From contig JAEUKB010000065.1 in NCBI GenBank assembly GCA_016794365.1, forward strand, positions 62,001-126,000: a stretch of 64,000 bases of DNA, in the 5' to 3' direction. Shown piece after piece: positions 1 through 9,320 of the stretch (position 1 is its first letter; each line of letters starts with the position of its first letter). This DNA comes from Myxococcales bacterium (GTDB taxonomy: Bacteria; Myxococcota_A; Polyangia; Palsa-1104; JAEUJZ01). The position numbers were made by a program, and so were the translations under genes. A model generated the notes under the pieces. It searched no databases. It was not told where the DNA came from and was given only the letters and a program-made list of their open reading frames with translations.

Positions 1-2
1 CG

Positions 3-989
3 CGCTGTGAGCAAGTGCCGTGTTCAAGTCCTGGTCCTCGACGTAGCGCTGCGATGACGTACGTTCCTTCGACGCGACAGATCTTGCTTCATGGCGGTCT
101 GAGCGAAACTGGAGAGCTACTCGACGATCTGTGGGCCTGGAATGGGCTGTGGTGGCAGCGACTGGAGACTTCGCAGGCTCCGTCGGCTCGGGCTCAGCAT
201 GGGCTGGCGTTTGATCCGGCGAGTGAAAACGTGCTGCTGTTCGGCGGGCTGGGGACGCAAGGAGAGCTTGGCGATACCTGGCTGCTGGATGTGGCGTCAG
301 TTGCGTGGAAACGGGCTCTGGTGGCTTCTCCGGGCGCGCGACGTGATTTTGGCTTGGCGCAGTCACAGGTGGGCTCTACGCGCGGTCTGATGCTGTTTGG
401 TGGCCAAGACGAAAGCGCGGAAGTGCTGGGCGAGACATGGCTATGGAACGGTCTGCACTGGCTGCCTGGTCCGTCTTCCCCGTGTCCGCTGCGTGCGCTG
501 TTGCCGAGCACAATGCCTCGCTGCCGGACGGGCGCGACGCTGCTTCCGTGGCAACAGGGGCAAGAGACAATCCTGGTCGGCGGATGGCTGGGCCCGCAGC
601 CGTCGATGTCGCTTGAAGCCGATGATTCGCTGTGGCGCTGGGACGGATCGAGCTGGTTACTCGCGCCGCTGTATCGTCCACCGTATGTGCTCAGTCGCTA
701 TCGGCATGTGGCTGCACCGCTGCTTTCTTCGACGGGATTTCAAGGCGCATTGGTTGGCTTTGGCGACGACTCGACGGGACTGCGACAAGACAGCTATCTG
801 TTGAGCGCAGCGGACGGAACGTTTCAGCCACTATGGTCGGATGCTCCGTCGCCACGCGCTGAAAGTGCCAGTGCATTTGACGCCGAGCGCGAAGAAGTCG
901 TGATCTTCGGTGGACGTACAGCGACGGGCCTTTCCGCAGAGACGCTGACCTTTTCAACCAGCGTGGGCTATCAGCGTCACGGACAGTAA
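3..989 (+). CDS. Kelch-repeat beta-propeller protein (5' end outside window)
   Basis: The reading frame is open to the left edge, so this is the C-terminal part of a longer protein; a GTG at 15 is unlikely to be the true start because the residues around it already form a kelch blade. At least five blades are visible, each with a Gly-Gly pair followed by a Trp-containing strand (LLHGGLSE, LLFGGLGT, MLFGGQDE, ILVGGWLG, VIFGGRTA). Kelch propellers are binding scaffolds. Proteins of this type are common as secreted or surface lipoproteins in myxobacteria, but the signal sequence would lie upstream. The function is unknown. It converges on the FHA-kinase gene with a gap of three bases. Confidence 0.8.
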   Translation, partial: RCEQVPCSSPGPRRSAAMTYVPSTRQILLHGGLSETGELLDDLWAWNGLWWQRLETSQAPSARAQHGLAFDPASENVLLFGGLGTQGELGDTWLLDVASVAWKRALVASPGARRDFGLAQSQVGSTRGLMLFGGQDESAEVLGETWLWNGLHWLPGPSSPCPLRALLPSTMPRCRTGATLLPWQQGQETILVGGWLGPQPSMSLEADDSLWRWDGSSWLLAPLYRPPYVLSRYRHVAAPLLSSTGFQGALVGFGDDSTGLRQDSYLLSAADGTFQPLWSDAPSPRAESASAFDAEREEVVIFGGRTATGLSAETLTFSTSVGYQRHGQ

Positions 990-992
990 GCG

Positions 993-2606
993 TCAGTGCT
1001 CGATGCAGATCACGGCATCGCCGCTGGTGAGGATGTCACCGTGACGAAGCGGTGCCGGACCCAGCACGGTTGAGCGATCCTGTCTTTGCCACGCCACCGT
1101 CGGATGTCCGCTCCACCACAACTCGCGCTGCGATACCCAAACCTGGCCGAGACGCAGTGCGCCACCGAGTCGAGCGATGGCTGATCCGCTCAGATCCAGT
1201 CCGCCCCATAGCATCAGCGTCGGTGGAACCCCAACCGCAAAGCGATCGCGACGAAGCAGCAGCGCACCTGTCGAATCACCGTCGTCGCCAACTAGCGGAG
1301 TTCCTGGTCGCGAGCCAAACCGAACCAGATGAACTTGAACCAGCAGATGTTCGCCGAGCCGAACCATGGCGCCGTCGGGAAGCTGCGTCAGACGAGGCCC
1401 AATCCGCTTGTCATTGACGAAGGTTCCGTTGCTGCTTTGATCGAGCACGCTCAGTCGGTTGTCGAGCCAGATCATCACAGCGTGCTCTCGGCTGATTGCT
1501 GCCGTCAGTGAGTCGTGTTCTGGCGACGGAAGCGCTTGGCAGACCATATCGCACTCGGACTGTTTTCCGAGCACTGCACGCGGACCGACGATCACATCCA
1601 GTGTCTTATCGGGCTGACCTTGCCGCAGCAATCGATACCAGCGAGGCGAGCGACGACGCTCACTGTCCCGAATTGGACGCCGTGGTCGCTGATAGATCGC
1701 TTCGTGGAACTCTTCGATCATAGTCATTGCCGACGGAAATCGCGACTCTGGCTGCTTCGCGAGCGCGCGCACGAAAAACGTATCCAGCGCTTCGGCATTC
1801 CGCAGACGAGGCGCGATCGTACGCAGCGGTGGAACCGGTGCCGTCAGATGAAGCTGCATCAGCTTGCCCGGATCGCTGGCCACAAACGGTGGACGACCCG
1901 CGATCGCTTCAAACAGGATCGTCGCCAGTCCATAGCGATCGGATGCGGCGGTGGCAGCCTGTCCATCTTTGCACTGCTCGGGACTGCGATACGCGATGCT
2001 CCCAGGCGGCATTGGCAGCTCCAGCAGATCGCTCGACTGCACTTTGGCGACCCCAAGATCGACGAGAACGAGCCGTGGAGCCTGATCTTTTTCTTCGACG
2101 AGAAGCAGGTTCTGCGGCAATAGCTCACCGTGACTGAGCCCGAGTGCCGCTGCCTGATCGAGCGCATCAGCGAGCGGCATCAGCAGCGACAAGAGCGTCT
2201 CCGGGGAAATGCCGTCGCTGAGATAGCTGCGCAGATCCACTCCGTCGATGGGATCGGTCGCAATCCACGGAATGCTCTGTCCGCTCGACGACAGCGTGCG
2301 CAGACCCAGCCCGGCTCCTAGACCTTGTGCGGCACCGCGATCGGCATCGCTTCCCGTCTGAAGCACTCCGAACGCATAGACCGAAGCGAGGTTGCGATGA
2401 CTGAGCAGCATCGCGCGCTCTGCCGTGTGACGGAATCGTTCCAGGTACGAAGGCGTTCGACAGGCTTCGGCATGCAAGATCTTGACGACGACGCTACGAC
2501 CTTGCGGACGCTGCTCGGCCAAGAAGCTCTCGCCGTAAAGCTCCTCGCCCAGCCACGAAAGTAGCTGCATTTGAGCGTTTAGCCAGCGTCCCGGTCCAAG
2601 CCGCAT
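993..2606 (-). CDS. Degenerate Ser/Thr protein kinase with C-terminal FHA domain
   Basis: 537 residues. Residues about 15-300 have the fold signature of a Hanks-type kinase: Lys42 in VVVK, DLG at 183-185 in place of DFG, SPEQ in place of APE. Residues about 338-425 are an FHA phosphothreonine-binding domain (LGK, SREHA, NGTFVN). The glycine-rich loop is not recognisable, and the catalytic loop reads HGELLPQN (159-166) instead of HRDLKPxN, so the catalytic Asp and the following Lys are lost. The sequence suggests a pseudokinase or a very weak kinase acting as a phospho-dependent scaffold. It lies 18 bp after the sigma factor gene on the same strand and may be co-transcribed with it. The ATG is preceded by an AGGGAAG-like sequence. 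No membrane segment is evident. Confidence 0.82.
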   Translation of the reverse strand: MRLGPGRWLNAQMQLLSWLGEELYGESFLAEQRPQGRSVVVKILHAEACRTPSYLERFRHTAERAMLLSHRNLASVYAFGVLQTGSDADRGAAQGLGAGLGLRTLSSSGQSIPWIATDPIDGVDLRSYLSDGISPETLLSLLMPLADALDQAAALGLSHGELLPQNLLLVEEKDQAPRLVLVDLGVAKVQSSDLLELPMPPGSIAYRSPEQCKDGQAATAASDRYGLATILFEAIAGRPPFVASDPGKLMQLHLTAPVPPLRTIAPRLRNAEALDTFFVRALAKQPESRFPSAMTMIEEFHEAIYQRPRRPIRDSERRRSPRWYRLLRQGQPDKTLDVIVGPRAVLGKQSECDMVCQALPSPEHDSLTAAISREHAVMIWLDNRLSVLDQSSNGTFVNDKRIGPRLTQLPDGAMVRLGEHLLVQVHLVRFGSRPGTPLVGDDGDSTGALLLRRDRFAVGVPPTLMLWGGLDLSGSAIARLGGALRLGQVWVSQRELWWSGHPTVAWQRQDRSTVLGPAPLRHGDILTSGDAVICIEH

Positions 2607-2624
2607 CTTCCCTCGCTGATCGCG

Positions 2625-4076
2625 CTAAATCAGATCCTTGCGAGCCAGTGCGCGACGGAGCCGATTGAGAGCCTGTTCTTGAATCTGACGGATTCTCTCT
2701 CGGGACAGTCGATATTTGTTGGCGATCTCTTGAAACGTCAGCTCCTGGTCGCTATCGAAGCCAAAGCGCAGTCGCAAAATATCAGCCTCGGTGCCGTTCA
2801 AGCCGTGCAGCAGATGCTGAACTTCGCGCAGCATGCCCTCGCTGATGAGTCGCTCACTCATGCTCAGCTCGGCGCTTTCGTCTTCCAAAAAGTCAACAAA
2901 CGATCGGCCATCCTTCGACGAAATCTCTCGATCCAGCGACACCGCGTCTTCGACCAGCGACAGATCCATCTTCGCGATCTTGTCCGCCTTCAGTCCCGTC
3001 GCTTGCGCCAGCTCTTCATCCGTTGGTGGACGACCGTTTTCGCGAGTGAGCCGTCGCTTGTGACGAAGCAGCGTGTGCATTTCCGCCATCATGTGAACGG
3101 GCAGACGGACCACACGCGACTTGTCGGCGACGCCGCGCGAGATCGCATGACGAATCCACCACGAGGCATAGGTCGAAAAGCGAAATCCTCGACGGTAATC
3201 AAAGCGCTCGACGGCTTTGATAAGCCCCATGTTGCCTTCTTGAATCAGATCCGATAGCGGCAGCCGTCCGTAGTTAAAGCGTCGCGCGATCGACACCACC
3301 AGACGGAGATTGGCCTTCACAAAGTCGTCTTTGGCGCGCTGAATCAGCTGAGAGATGACACCGATTCCTTGGACATAGATGCGCCAGTTGTCGCTGTTTA
3401 CGCTGGATGCCACCGACGGAAGACCTTCTTTGATCGAGTGATCAAGCAGCCGAATCTCGTCGAGGATCAAGCCAACATAGACGCGATCGATGTCGAGCTG
3501 TCGCAGCTTGGCCGACAGTGGTCCCGCCGCTTGAGAGAGCGGTTTTCCCGACGGCTGGCTGTCCTTTGTCAGCTCGTTTGCGATCTTTTCCATCGTCGCA
3601 AACTCCGGCGGCGCTTTGCCCAGCACCTCGGTCAAGATCGCGAGCAGGTGCGGGACGAGCGGTGCCAGCGACAGGATCTGCACCCACAGGACTTCTTCCA
3701 TGATGCCGATTCGTCGCGCCAGCTCATACTCTGCTGCCGACGACAGCACGGGCAGTCGATTGATGTCCTTGAAGTAGCTCTGCATCAGGTCCGGGCCGGA
3801 CTTTGCCTGCGCTTCTTTGGCTGCTTCGAGATCACGTTCCGACGGAAGTGTCGCTTCTTTGCCGCTGGCTCGTGGCTTGCGCGGCTTTTTGGGCAGCCTG
3901 ACCGCTGTGCCGCGCGTCTTGCGTGGCTTGGGCACTGGTGTTGCCGTGCTCTCCGTCGGCTCTGCTTCAAACTCTACGGGTTCTGATTCAGCCAGTCCGT
4001 CGAAGGCTTCCGCTGGAAGCTCGCTGCTGGACTCGCTGTTCGTCGAGGACGCTTTACTCTTTGCGCGCTTGGCCAT
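2625..4076 (-). CDS. RNA polymerase sigma factor, sigma-70 family (RpoD/RpoS-like)
   Basis: 483 residues. A Lys/Ser/Glu-rich N-terminal tail of about 90 residues precedes region 1.2 (SYFKDINRLPVLS, about 100-112). Region 2 contains the core-binding and -10 recognition helices (ANLRLVVSIARRFNYG, DLIQEGNMGLIKAVERFDY, FSTYASWWIRHAI, about 255-312). Region 4 has the -35 helix-turn-helix (TFQEIANKYRLSRERIRQIQ). A spacer of about 110 residues separates regions 1.2 and 2, as in RpoD-type factors, but the total length is shorter than a typical RpoD. It could be the primary sigma factor or a group 2 alternative; the sequence alone does not decide. It is encoded upstream of an FHA-kinase-like gene, which hints at, but does not show, regulation by phosphorylation. 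Confidence 0.9.
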   Translation of the reverse strand: MAKRAKSKASSTNSESSSELPAEAFDGLAESEPVEFEAEPTESTATPVPKPRKTRGTAVRLPKKPRKPRASGKEATLPSERDLEAAKEAQAKSGPDLMQSYFKDINRLPVLSSAAEYELARRIGIMEEVLWVQILSLAPLVPHLLAILTEVLGKAPPEFATMEKIANELTKDSQPSGKPLSQAAGPLSAKLRQLDIDRVYVGLILDEIRLLDHSIKEGLPSVASSVNSDNWRIYVQGIGVISQLIQRAKDDFVKANLRLVVSIARRFNYGRLPLSDLIQEGNMGLIKAVERFDYRRGFRFSTYASWWIRHAISRGVADKSRVVRLPVHMMAEMHTLLRHKRRLTRENGRPPTDEELAQATGLKADKIAKMDLSLVEDAVSLDREISSKDGRSFVDFLEDESAELSMSERLISEGMLREVQHLLHGLNGTEADILRLRFGFDSDQELTFQEIANKYRLSRERIRQIQEQALNRLRRALARKDLI

Positions 4077-4155
4077 GCTTCACTCGCAAACACCACTCAT
4101 CGCCACAGATTACGGCAAAGCGAAGCGCGACATCGCTAAAGTCAGCGGCGTCGCC

Positions 4156-5232
4156 TCAAATCAAGCCTGCCAAGAAGCGGGTTAGATCGCTGGGCAGCTC
4201 CGCAGAAAACGTGACCAATTGGCCATGTTGCGGGTGCGGAAAGGAAATTCCAGCGGCGTGTAGCGCGTGTCGAGGCAGCGCGACCTGATCTGCGATCGCT
4301 TCGTCTCCCTCTTCTGCCCAGCGAATGAACAGATCTTCGTCGGGATACAGCTTGTCTCCGACGATTGGATAGCCGAGGTGCCACAGATGAACGCGGATCT
4401 GATGCTGCCGTCCGGTATGCGGTCGGCACTCGACGAGCGTATGGCCCGCAAAGCGCTGGATCACCCGCACGACGGTCTGTGACGGCAGACCGCCTGCTGA
4501 CTCGGGAACCACCGCGACGCGAACTCGCACAACCGTCTGCGCCGGTCCAAGCGGCTGATCGATGATCAGCTCTTCTCCGTCGGAAATTTTCAGCTCACCG
4601 TGAACGATCGCCAGATAGCGCTTGTGTACAAGCCGTCGCTGAAATGCCGTCTTTAGCTTCGATCCGGCTTCGCGGTTCCGTGCCACCAGCATCAGACCCG
4701 AGGTCTCGCGATCGAGCCGATGGGCCACTTGAAGCGGCTCTCCCGGAAAGCGCTCGCGCAGCACCGCAGTCAGCGTCGAGTAGTGATAGCGCGCCGTCGG
4801 ATGGATCGGCAGACCGGCGGGCTTGCTGATGACGTAAAAGTCGGGATCGCTGTGAAGGACTTCGATGTTGCGCGGAACCTCGGGTTCCGGTGGGGCAGGG
4901 CGACGGAAGCTGACGCGCTGACCGGGAAAGACGCGCATGTTGGGACGCGCGGCTCGGCCATCGACATCGCAGTCGCCGTGGATGATGCGCTGGATTCGGG
5001 CCCGCGACAGACGGCGAATTTTTTTCTGCAAGAAGCGATCGAGTCGATAGCCGTGACACTCGGGCTCGACGAAAAAGATCTGCTCGATGATGCTGGGTCG
5101 CTCGCTGGTGGCAGGCAAGACGACGGTGTGAATGCGCTGTGATCGATCGAGGACAACTTCGCCTTCATCGTCGGAAAACTCTTCGCCGGCTTCGTCCGTT
5201 TCTTCGACGGATGCTTCTTCGACGGAACGCAT
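4156..5232 (-). CDS. RluA-family 23S rRNA/tRNA pseudouridine synthase
   Basis: The enzyme isomerises specific uridines of structured RNA to pseudouridine in the cytoplasm. With the ATG at 5232, an acidic N-terminal stretch is followed by an S4 RNA-binding domain (about 60-110) and the catalytic domain with HRLDRETSG at 171-179, where Asp174 is the expected nucleophile. CRPHTGRQHQIRVHL near the C-terminus is the other family signature. The start lies two bases after the stop of the upstream rlmI-like gene; an in-frame GTG at 5250 would instead overlap it. The specific target (RluA, RluC or RluD type) cannot be assigned from sequence. Confidence 0.9.
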   Translation of the reverse strand: MRSVEEASVEETDEAGEEFSDDEGEVVLDRSQRIHTVVLPATSERPSIIEQIFFVEPECHGYRLDRFLQKKIRRLSRARIQRIIHGDCDVDGRAARPNMRVFPGQRVSFRRPAPPEPEVPRNIEVLHSDPDFYVISKPAGLPIHPTARYHYSTLTAVLRERFPGEPLQVAHRLDRETSGLMLVARNREAGSKLKTAFQRRLVHKRYLAIVHGELKISDGEELIIDQPLGPAQTVVRVRVAVVPESAGGLPSQTVVRVIQRFAGHTLVECRPHTGRQHQIRVHLWHLGYPIVGDKLYPDEDLFIRWAEEGDEAIADQVALPRHALHAAGISFPHPQHGQLVTFSAELPSDLTRFLAGLI

Positions 5233-5234
5233 TC

Positions 5235-6500
5235 TTAGTGAACCGCGCACAAGATGAACTTCAGGTAGCGACCTTCGGAAAAGGCTGGCAGCGTCGGATG
5301 ATCGGCGGGCTGGCCTCTGATTTCGAGGATCTGAATCGCTCGATTTTTGGCGACGGCAGCGTCTGAAATCGTCGAAAGAAACGCCTTTTCATCAATGTGA
5401 CTGCTGCACGACGCAGCGGCGAGCAGGCTTCCTTTGGCAACCAGATCGATCGCCATTTCATGTAGCCGTCGATAAGCTGCGAGCGCTCCGACGACAGCTT
5501 GCTGTGTAGGCGCAAAGCTGGGTGGATCGACGATGACCAGATCGAACAGCTCACCTTGGCTCTTTGCGCGCTGGAGCGCTTGAAAGGCATCTTCGGCCAA
5601 AAATGCGTGCGCTTCGACGGGAAGTCCCGCGAGCTGAAAGTTGCGGCGAGCGGTTTCAATGGCGGCTGGTGCGCGATCAACGGAGACGACGCGCGTCGCT
5701 CCACCTAGGGCAGCAGCGACGGAAAATCCGCCTGTGTAGGAAAATCCATTCCAGACCCGAAGACCGGCGGAGATGTCGCGAATCAGACGACGATTTTCGC
5801 GCTGATCGAGGAACATGCCGGTCTTTTGGCCGTTTTCGATATCGACGAGCAGCTTCATTCCGTGCTCGCGAATCACCAGCTCCAGCGGATGCTGGCCACG
5901 CTCTTCCTCGGGCAGCTTCGGTGTTGTTCCCCACAGCAGTCCGCCGCCGTGACCTTGCCGTCGCTGATGGCGTTCATAAATCGTGGTGATGCGCAGCTCG
6001 CTAGCATGGCGCGTGAGCGTGGCGACGACGGAAGGAAGCAGCGATCGGGCCGCTTCGCCATCTGTGACAATGACAGCGACGGGACCATACACATCGATGA
6101 CGATGCCTGGTAGCCGATCTCCTTCGCCGTGACAGAGCCGAAAGCCGGTGGTGTCGCGTCCGAGTCCGGGCATCGTCCACCTGCGAACCGCCAGCGCGGC
6201 CAAGATCCGTCGTTCGACCAAGCGATCATCGACGGGCTCACTGGGATCGAGCGTATACGCTCGGACAGCCAGCGGCGATGTGCGATCATAAAGGCCGCGT
6301 GCCACAAAGCCGTCGCGGTCACAGACATCTACGACAGTGCCAGAGGCAAGATCCGGCGGGGCTTTCAGTGCTTGCCGATAGATCCACGGATGTCCGCGCT
6401 CAATGGATTCGCGCAGAGGCCGAGCCAGGTGAAGCACGGGATGTACCGCATGGTGCGGCGAGGTGCGGACGGGTGGGCGAGGGTGAGGCAAGCTGCTCAT
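5235..6500 (-). CDS. rlmI: Class I SAM-dependent rRNA methyltransferase (RlmI-like)
   Basis: Related to RlmI, which methylates C5 of C1962 in 23S rRNA. A PUA RNA-binding domain (about 21-95) is followed by an EEHAD-type linker and a Rossmann methyltransferase domain. Family motifs are GQKTGMFLDQRENR (224-237), the SAM-binding segment NGFSYTGGF, VDPPSFA (324-330) and SCSSH (364-368), whose Cys is the likely catalytic residue. I chose the ATG at 6500; a TTG at 6542 would add 14 residues, but neither has a clear Shine-Dalgarno sequence. It heads the minus-strand group that continues into the rluA-family gene two bases later. The exact target base is inferred from family membership. Confidence 0.85.
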   Translation of the reverse strand: MSSLPHPRPPVRTSPHHAVHPVLHLARPLRESIERGHPWIYRQALKAPPDLASGTVVDVCDRDGFVARGLYDRTSPLAVRAYTLDPSEPVDDRLVERRILAALAVRRWTMPGLGRDTTGFRLCHGEGDRLPGIVIDVYGPVAVIVTDGEAARSLLPSVVATLTRHASELRITTIYERHQRRQGHGGGLLWGTTPKLPEEERGQHPLELVIREHGMKLLVDIENGQKTGMFLDQRENRRLIRDISAGLRVWNGFSYTGGFSVAAALGGATRVVSVDRAPAAIETARRNFQLAGLPVEAHAFLAEDAFQALQRAKSQGELFDLVIVDPPSFAPTQQAVVGALAAYRRLHEMAIDLVAKGSLLAAASCSSHIDEKAFLSTISDAAVAKNRAIQILEIRGQPADHPTLPAFSEGRYLKFILCAVH

Positions 6501-6545
6501 GACAAGGAACCGGGTGATAAGTCCTCGTCGAAAAAAACGCAAGCG

Positions 6546-6574
6546 CTTGAATTGATCGAGTGCGTGCTTATCAA
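6546..6574 (+). promoter_or_regulatory. Possible heat-shock-type promoter upstream of clpB
   Basis: CTTGAA at 6546-6551 matches the sigma-32 -35 consensus. CTTATCAA follows after 15 bases but matches the usual C-rich -10 poorly. The position about 60 bases before the clpB start is sensible, and clpB is sigma-32 controlled in many proteobacteria. The assignment is tentative. Confidence 0.3.
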
Positions 6575-6634
6575 GAAGTTAGCCAGCCGAATGAGCGCAA
6601 GTGCGGCTGAACATCAATAAGGAGCTATGTATCC

Positions 6635-9271
6635 ATGCGCGTCGATAAGTTCACGAACAAGACCCGCGAGGCTCTTCAGTCTGCGCAGCAACTGGCCGCT
6701 GAAAAGGGACAGTCGGAGCTGACGCCGGAGCACCTGTTGTGGGCACTGTTGTCCCAAGAGGGCGGCGTGGCACCGGCACTGCTTGGCAAGCTGATGGCTC
6801 GCGAGGGGGCTGGGTTCGACGCTGAGCACTTGGTGGCTGAGCTAGAGCGGCACATTGATCTACAGCCTCGGGCTTCGGGGGCGCTGGAAGTGGGTCTGTC
6901 GCGACGGACTCGCGATCTGCTGGAGACGGCGGAAAAAGAAGCGGCGAAGATCAAAGACGAGTACACCTCGACGGAGCATCTGCTGCTGGCGCTGGTAAGC
7001 AAAGACTTCGGTCATGCCTCGAAGCTGCTGCGTGATGCGGGCGTTACGTCAGACAAGCTGATGGTGGCGCTTTCGGAAGTACGTGGCTCGCAGCGGGTGA
7101 CGGATCAAGATCCCGAGGGCAAGTATCAAGCCTTGGAGCGCTACACCCGCGATGTGACGGATCTGGCTCGCAAAGGGAAGCTCGATCCGGTGATTGGTCG
7201 CGATGAGGAAATTCGTCGCGCGATTCAGGTTCTGTCTCGGCGAACCAAGAACAATCCGGTGCTGATCGGTGAGCCGGGCGTTGGTAAGACCGCAATCGTC
7301 GAAGGCATCGCGCAGCGCATCGTCGCGGGCGACGTGCCCGAGAGCCTGCGCAACAAGCGGATTCTGTCGCTGGACTTGGGATCTCTCGTCGCTGGAACCA
7401 AGTATCGTGGCGAGTTTGAAGATCGTCTGAAGGCGCTGCTCAAGGAAGTGACGCAAGCGGCGGGTCAGGTGATCTTGTTCATCGACGAGCTACATACGCT
7501 GGTCGGTGCGGGCGCTGCCGAGGGAGCGCAAGACGCTGCGAACATGCTCAAGCCTGCGCTGGCGCGTGGTGAGCTGCGCTGTGTGGGCGCGACGACGCTC
7601 GACGAGTATCGCAAGCACATCGAAAAGGACAAAGCGCTGGAGCGACGGTTCCAGCCAGTCTTCGTCGGTGAGCCATCGGTGGAAGACACGGTGTCGATCC
7701 TGCGCGGCATCAAGGAAAAGTACGAAGTCCATCACGGCATTCGGATTCGTGACGCGGCGCTGCTCGCGGCGGCTCGGCTGTCGGATCGCTACATCGCGGA
7801 TCGCTTCCTGCCGGACAAGGCGATCGATCTCATCGACGAGGCTGCGGCGCGACTGAAGATGGAAATCGACTCGATGCCTGCGCCGATCGACAAGCTGGAG
7901 CGACGAATCGTCAGCCTTCAAATCGAGCAGCAAGCGCTGGCGAAGGAAAAAGACGAAGCGTCGAAAGAGCGGCTCGAAGAAGTGGCCGATGAGATCGCGA
8001 ACTTGCGAGAGCAAGCGTCGGCGATGAAGGTGCGCTGGCAGCAAGAGCGCGACGTGATCATGAAGCTGCGGAGCCTGGCCGCCGAGATTGACAAGAACAA
8101 GACCGAGAGTGAGCTGGCGCAGCGTCGTGGGGATCTCAACCGAGCGGCAGAGCTGCGTTACGGCAAGCTGCCGGAGCTAGAGCGACAGGTTGCGACGGAA
8201 AACAAGCGATTGCTGGAGCTTCAGAAGGGCGGCGCGTATCTGCGTGAGGAAGTGACCGAGGAAGACATCGCGAGCATCATCGCCAAGTGGACCGGCATTC
8301 CCGTCGAGAAAATGCTCGAAGGAGAGATGGAGCGGCTGGTTCACATGGAAGATCGGCTGGCGGGACGGGTCATCGGTCAAGCGCAAGCGATTTCTGCGGT
8401 GTCGAGTGCAGTCCGTCGAGCACGCGCAGGTCTGCAAGATCCGAATCGTCCGATTGGCTCGTTTATCTTCTTGGGTCCGACGGGCGTTGGAAAGACCGAG
8501 CTGGCGCGAGCGCTCGCAGCGTTTCTGTTCGACGACGAGACGAACATGGTCCGGCTCGACATGAGCGAGTACATGGAAAAACACACGGTGGCTCGTCTGA
8601 TTGGCGCGCCTCCGGGTTATGTCGGGTACGACGAAGGTGGACAGCTTACCGAGGCGGTTCGTCGGCGTCCGTATAGCGTGGTGCTGTTCGACGAGATCGA
8701 AAAAGCGCATCCCGATGTGTTCAACGTGCTGCTTCAGATCCTCGATGATGGACGACTGACCGACGGACAAGGCCGAGTTGTGAGCTTCCGCAACACGGTG
8801 ATCCTGATGACATCGAACCTGGGCTCGCAGTTCATTCAGCTTGCCGACGATCTGGAATCGCCGGAGGTGAAGCGCAACATCGACGCAGCGCTGCGCGGTC
8901 ACTTTAAGCCGGAGTTTCTCAACCGCATCGACGACATCATCGTGTTTCACCGTCTGGGACGCGAACACCTGGGCGCGATCGTCAAGATTCAGCTCAAGCG
9001 CTTGTCGAAGCTGCTCGCCGATCAGAAGCTACAGATGGAGCTGTCCGACGCGGCGATGGATCTGCTGTGTGAGCAAGGATACGATCCGGCGTTCGGTGCG
9101 CGGCCTCTCAAGCGGGCGATTCAGCGACTGCTGCAAGATCCGCTGGCGCAGAAGATTCTGTCGGGACAGGTAAAGCCGGGTGATACCATCTTCGTGGATC
9201 GCGACGGAGACAAGCTGAGCGTGGGCAACGTCGAGTTCTCGTCGGGGAAGAAGTCCGAGCGGCTGTCGTAG
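6635..9271 (+). CDS. clpB: ATP-dependent disaggregase ClpB
   Basis: 878 residues, the usual ClpB length. It is a hexameric AAA+ chaperone that resolubilises aggregated protein together with DnaK/DnaJ. An N-terminal Clp-N double repeat (about 1-150) is followed by NBD1 with Walker A GEPGVGKT (212-219) and LFIDELHT, a coiled-coil middle domain (about 410-530) and NBD2 with Walker A GPTGVGKT (614-621) and VLFDEIEKAH. The ATG at 6635 follows an AAGGAG Shine-Dalgarno sequence. A DnaJ-type co-chaperone gene begins 49 bp downstream on the same strand, consistent with a proteostasis operon. All catalytic motifs are intact. Confidence 0.97.
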   Translation: MRVDKFTNKTREALQSAQQLAAEKGQSELTPEHLLWALLSQEGGVAPALLGKLMAREGAGFDAEHLVAELERHIDLQPRASGALEVGLSRRTRDLLETAEKEAAKIKDEYTSTEHLLLALVSKDFGHASKLLRDAGVTSDKLMVALSEVRGSQRVTDQDPEGKYQALERYTRDVTDLARKGKLDPVIGRDEEIRRAIQVLSRRTKNNPVLIGEPGVGKTAIVEGIAQRIVAGDVPESLRNKRILSLDLGSLVAGTKYRGEFEDRLKALLKEVTQAAGQVILFIDELHTLVGAGAAEGAQDAANMLKPALARGELRCVGATTLDEYRKHIEKDKALERRFQPVFVGEPSVEDTVSILRGIKEKYEVHHGIRIRDAALLAAARLSDRYIADRFLPDKAIDLIDEAAARLKMEIDSMPAPIDKLERRIVSLQIEQQALAKEKDEASKERLEEVADEIANLREQASAMKVRWQQERDVIMKLRSLAAEIDKNKTESELAQRRGDLNRAAELRYGKLPELERQVATENKRLLELQKGGAYLREEVTEEDIASIIAKWTGIPVEKMLEGEMERLVHMEDRLAGRVIGQAQAISAVSSAVRRARAGLQDPNRPIGSFIFLGPTGVGKTELARALAAFLFDDETNMVRLDMSEYMEKHTVARLIGAPPGYVGYDEGGQLTEAVRRRPYSVVLFDEIEKAHPDVFNVLLQILDDGRLTDGQGRVVSFRNTVILMTSNLGSQFIQLADDLESPEVKRNIDAALRGHFKPEFLNRIDDIIVFHRLGREHLGAIVKIQLKRLSKLLADQKLQMELSDAAMDLLCEQGYDPAFGARPLKRAIQRLLQDPLAQKILSGQVKPGDTIFVDRDGDKLSVGNVEFSSGKKSERLS

Positions 9272-9320
9272 CGACGGTGCGCAGAGGCTGGCTCAAGTGA
9301 AGGAAAACAGGTAACAGACG

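Noticed and set aside
2625..4076. Naming the sigma factor rpoD or rpoS
   Set aside because: Conserved regions 1.2-4 are clear, but the length and spacer do not separate primary from group 2 factors without a genome-wide comparison.
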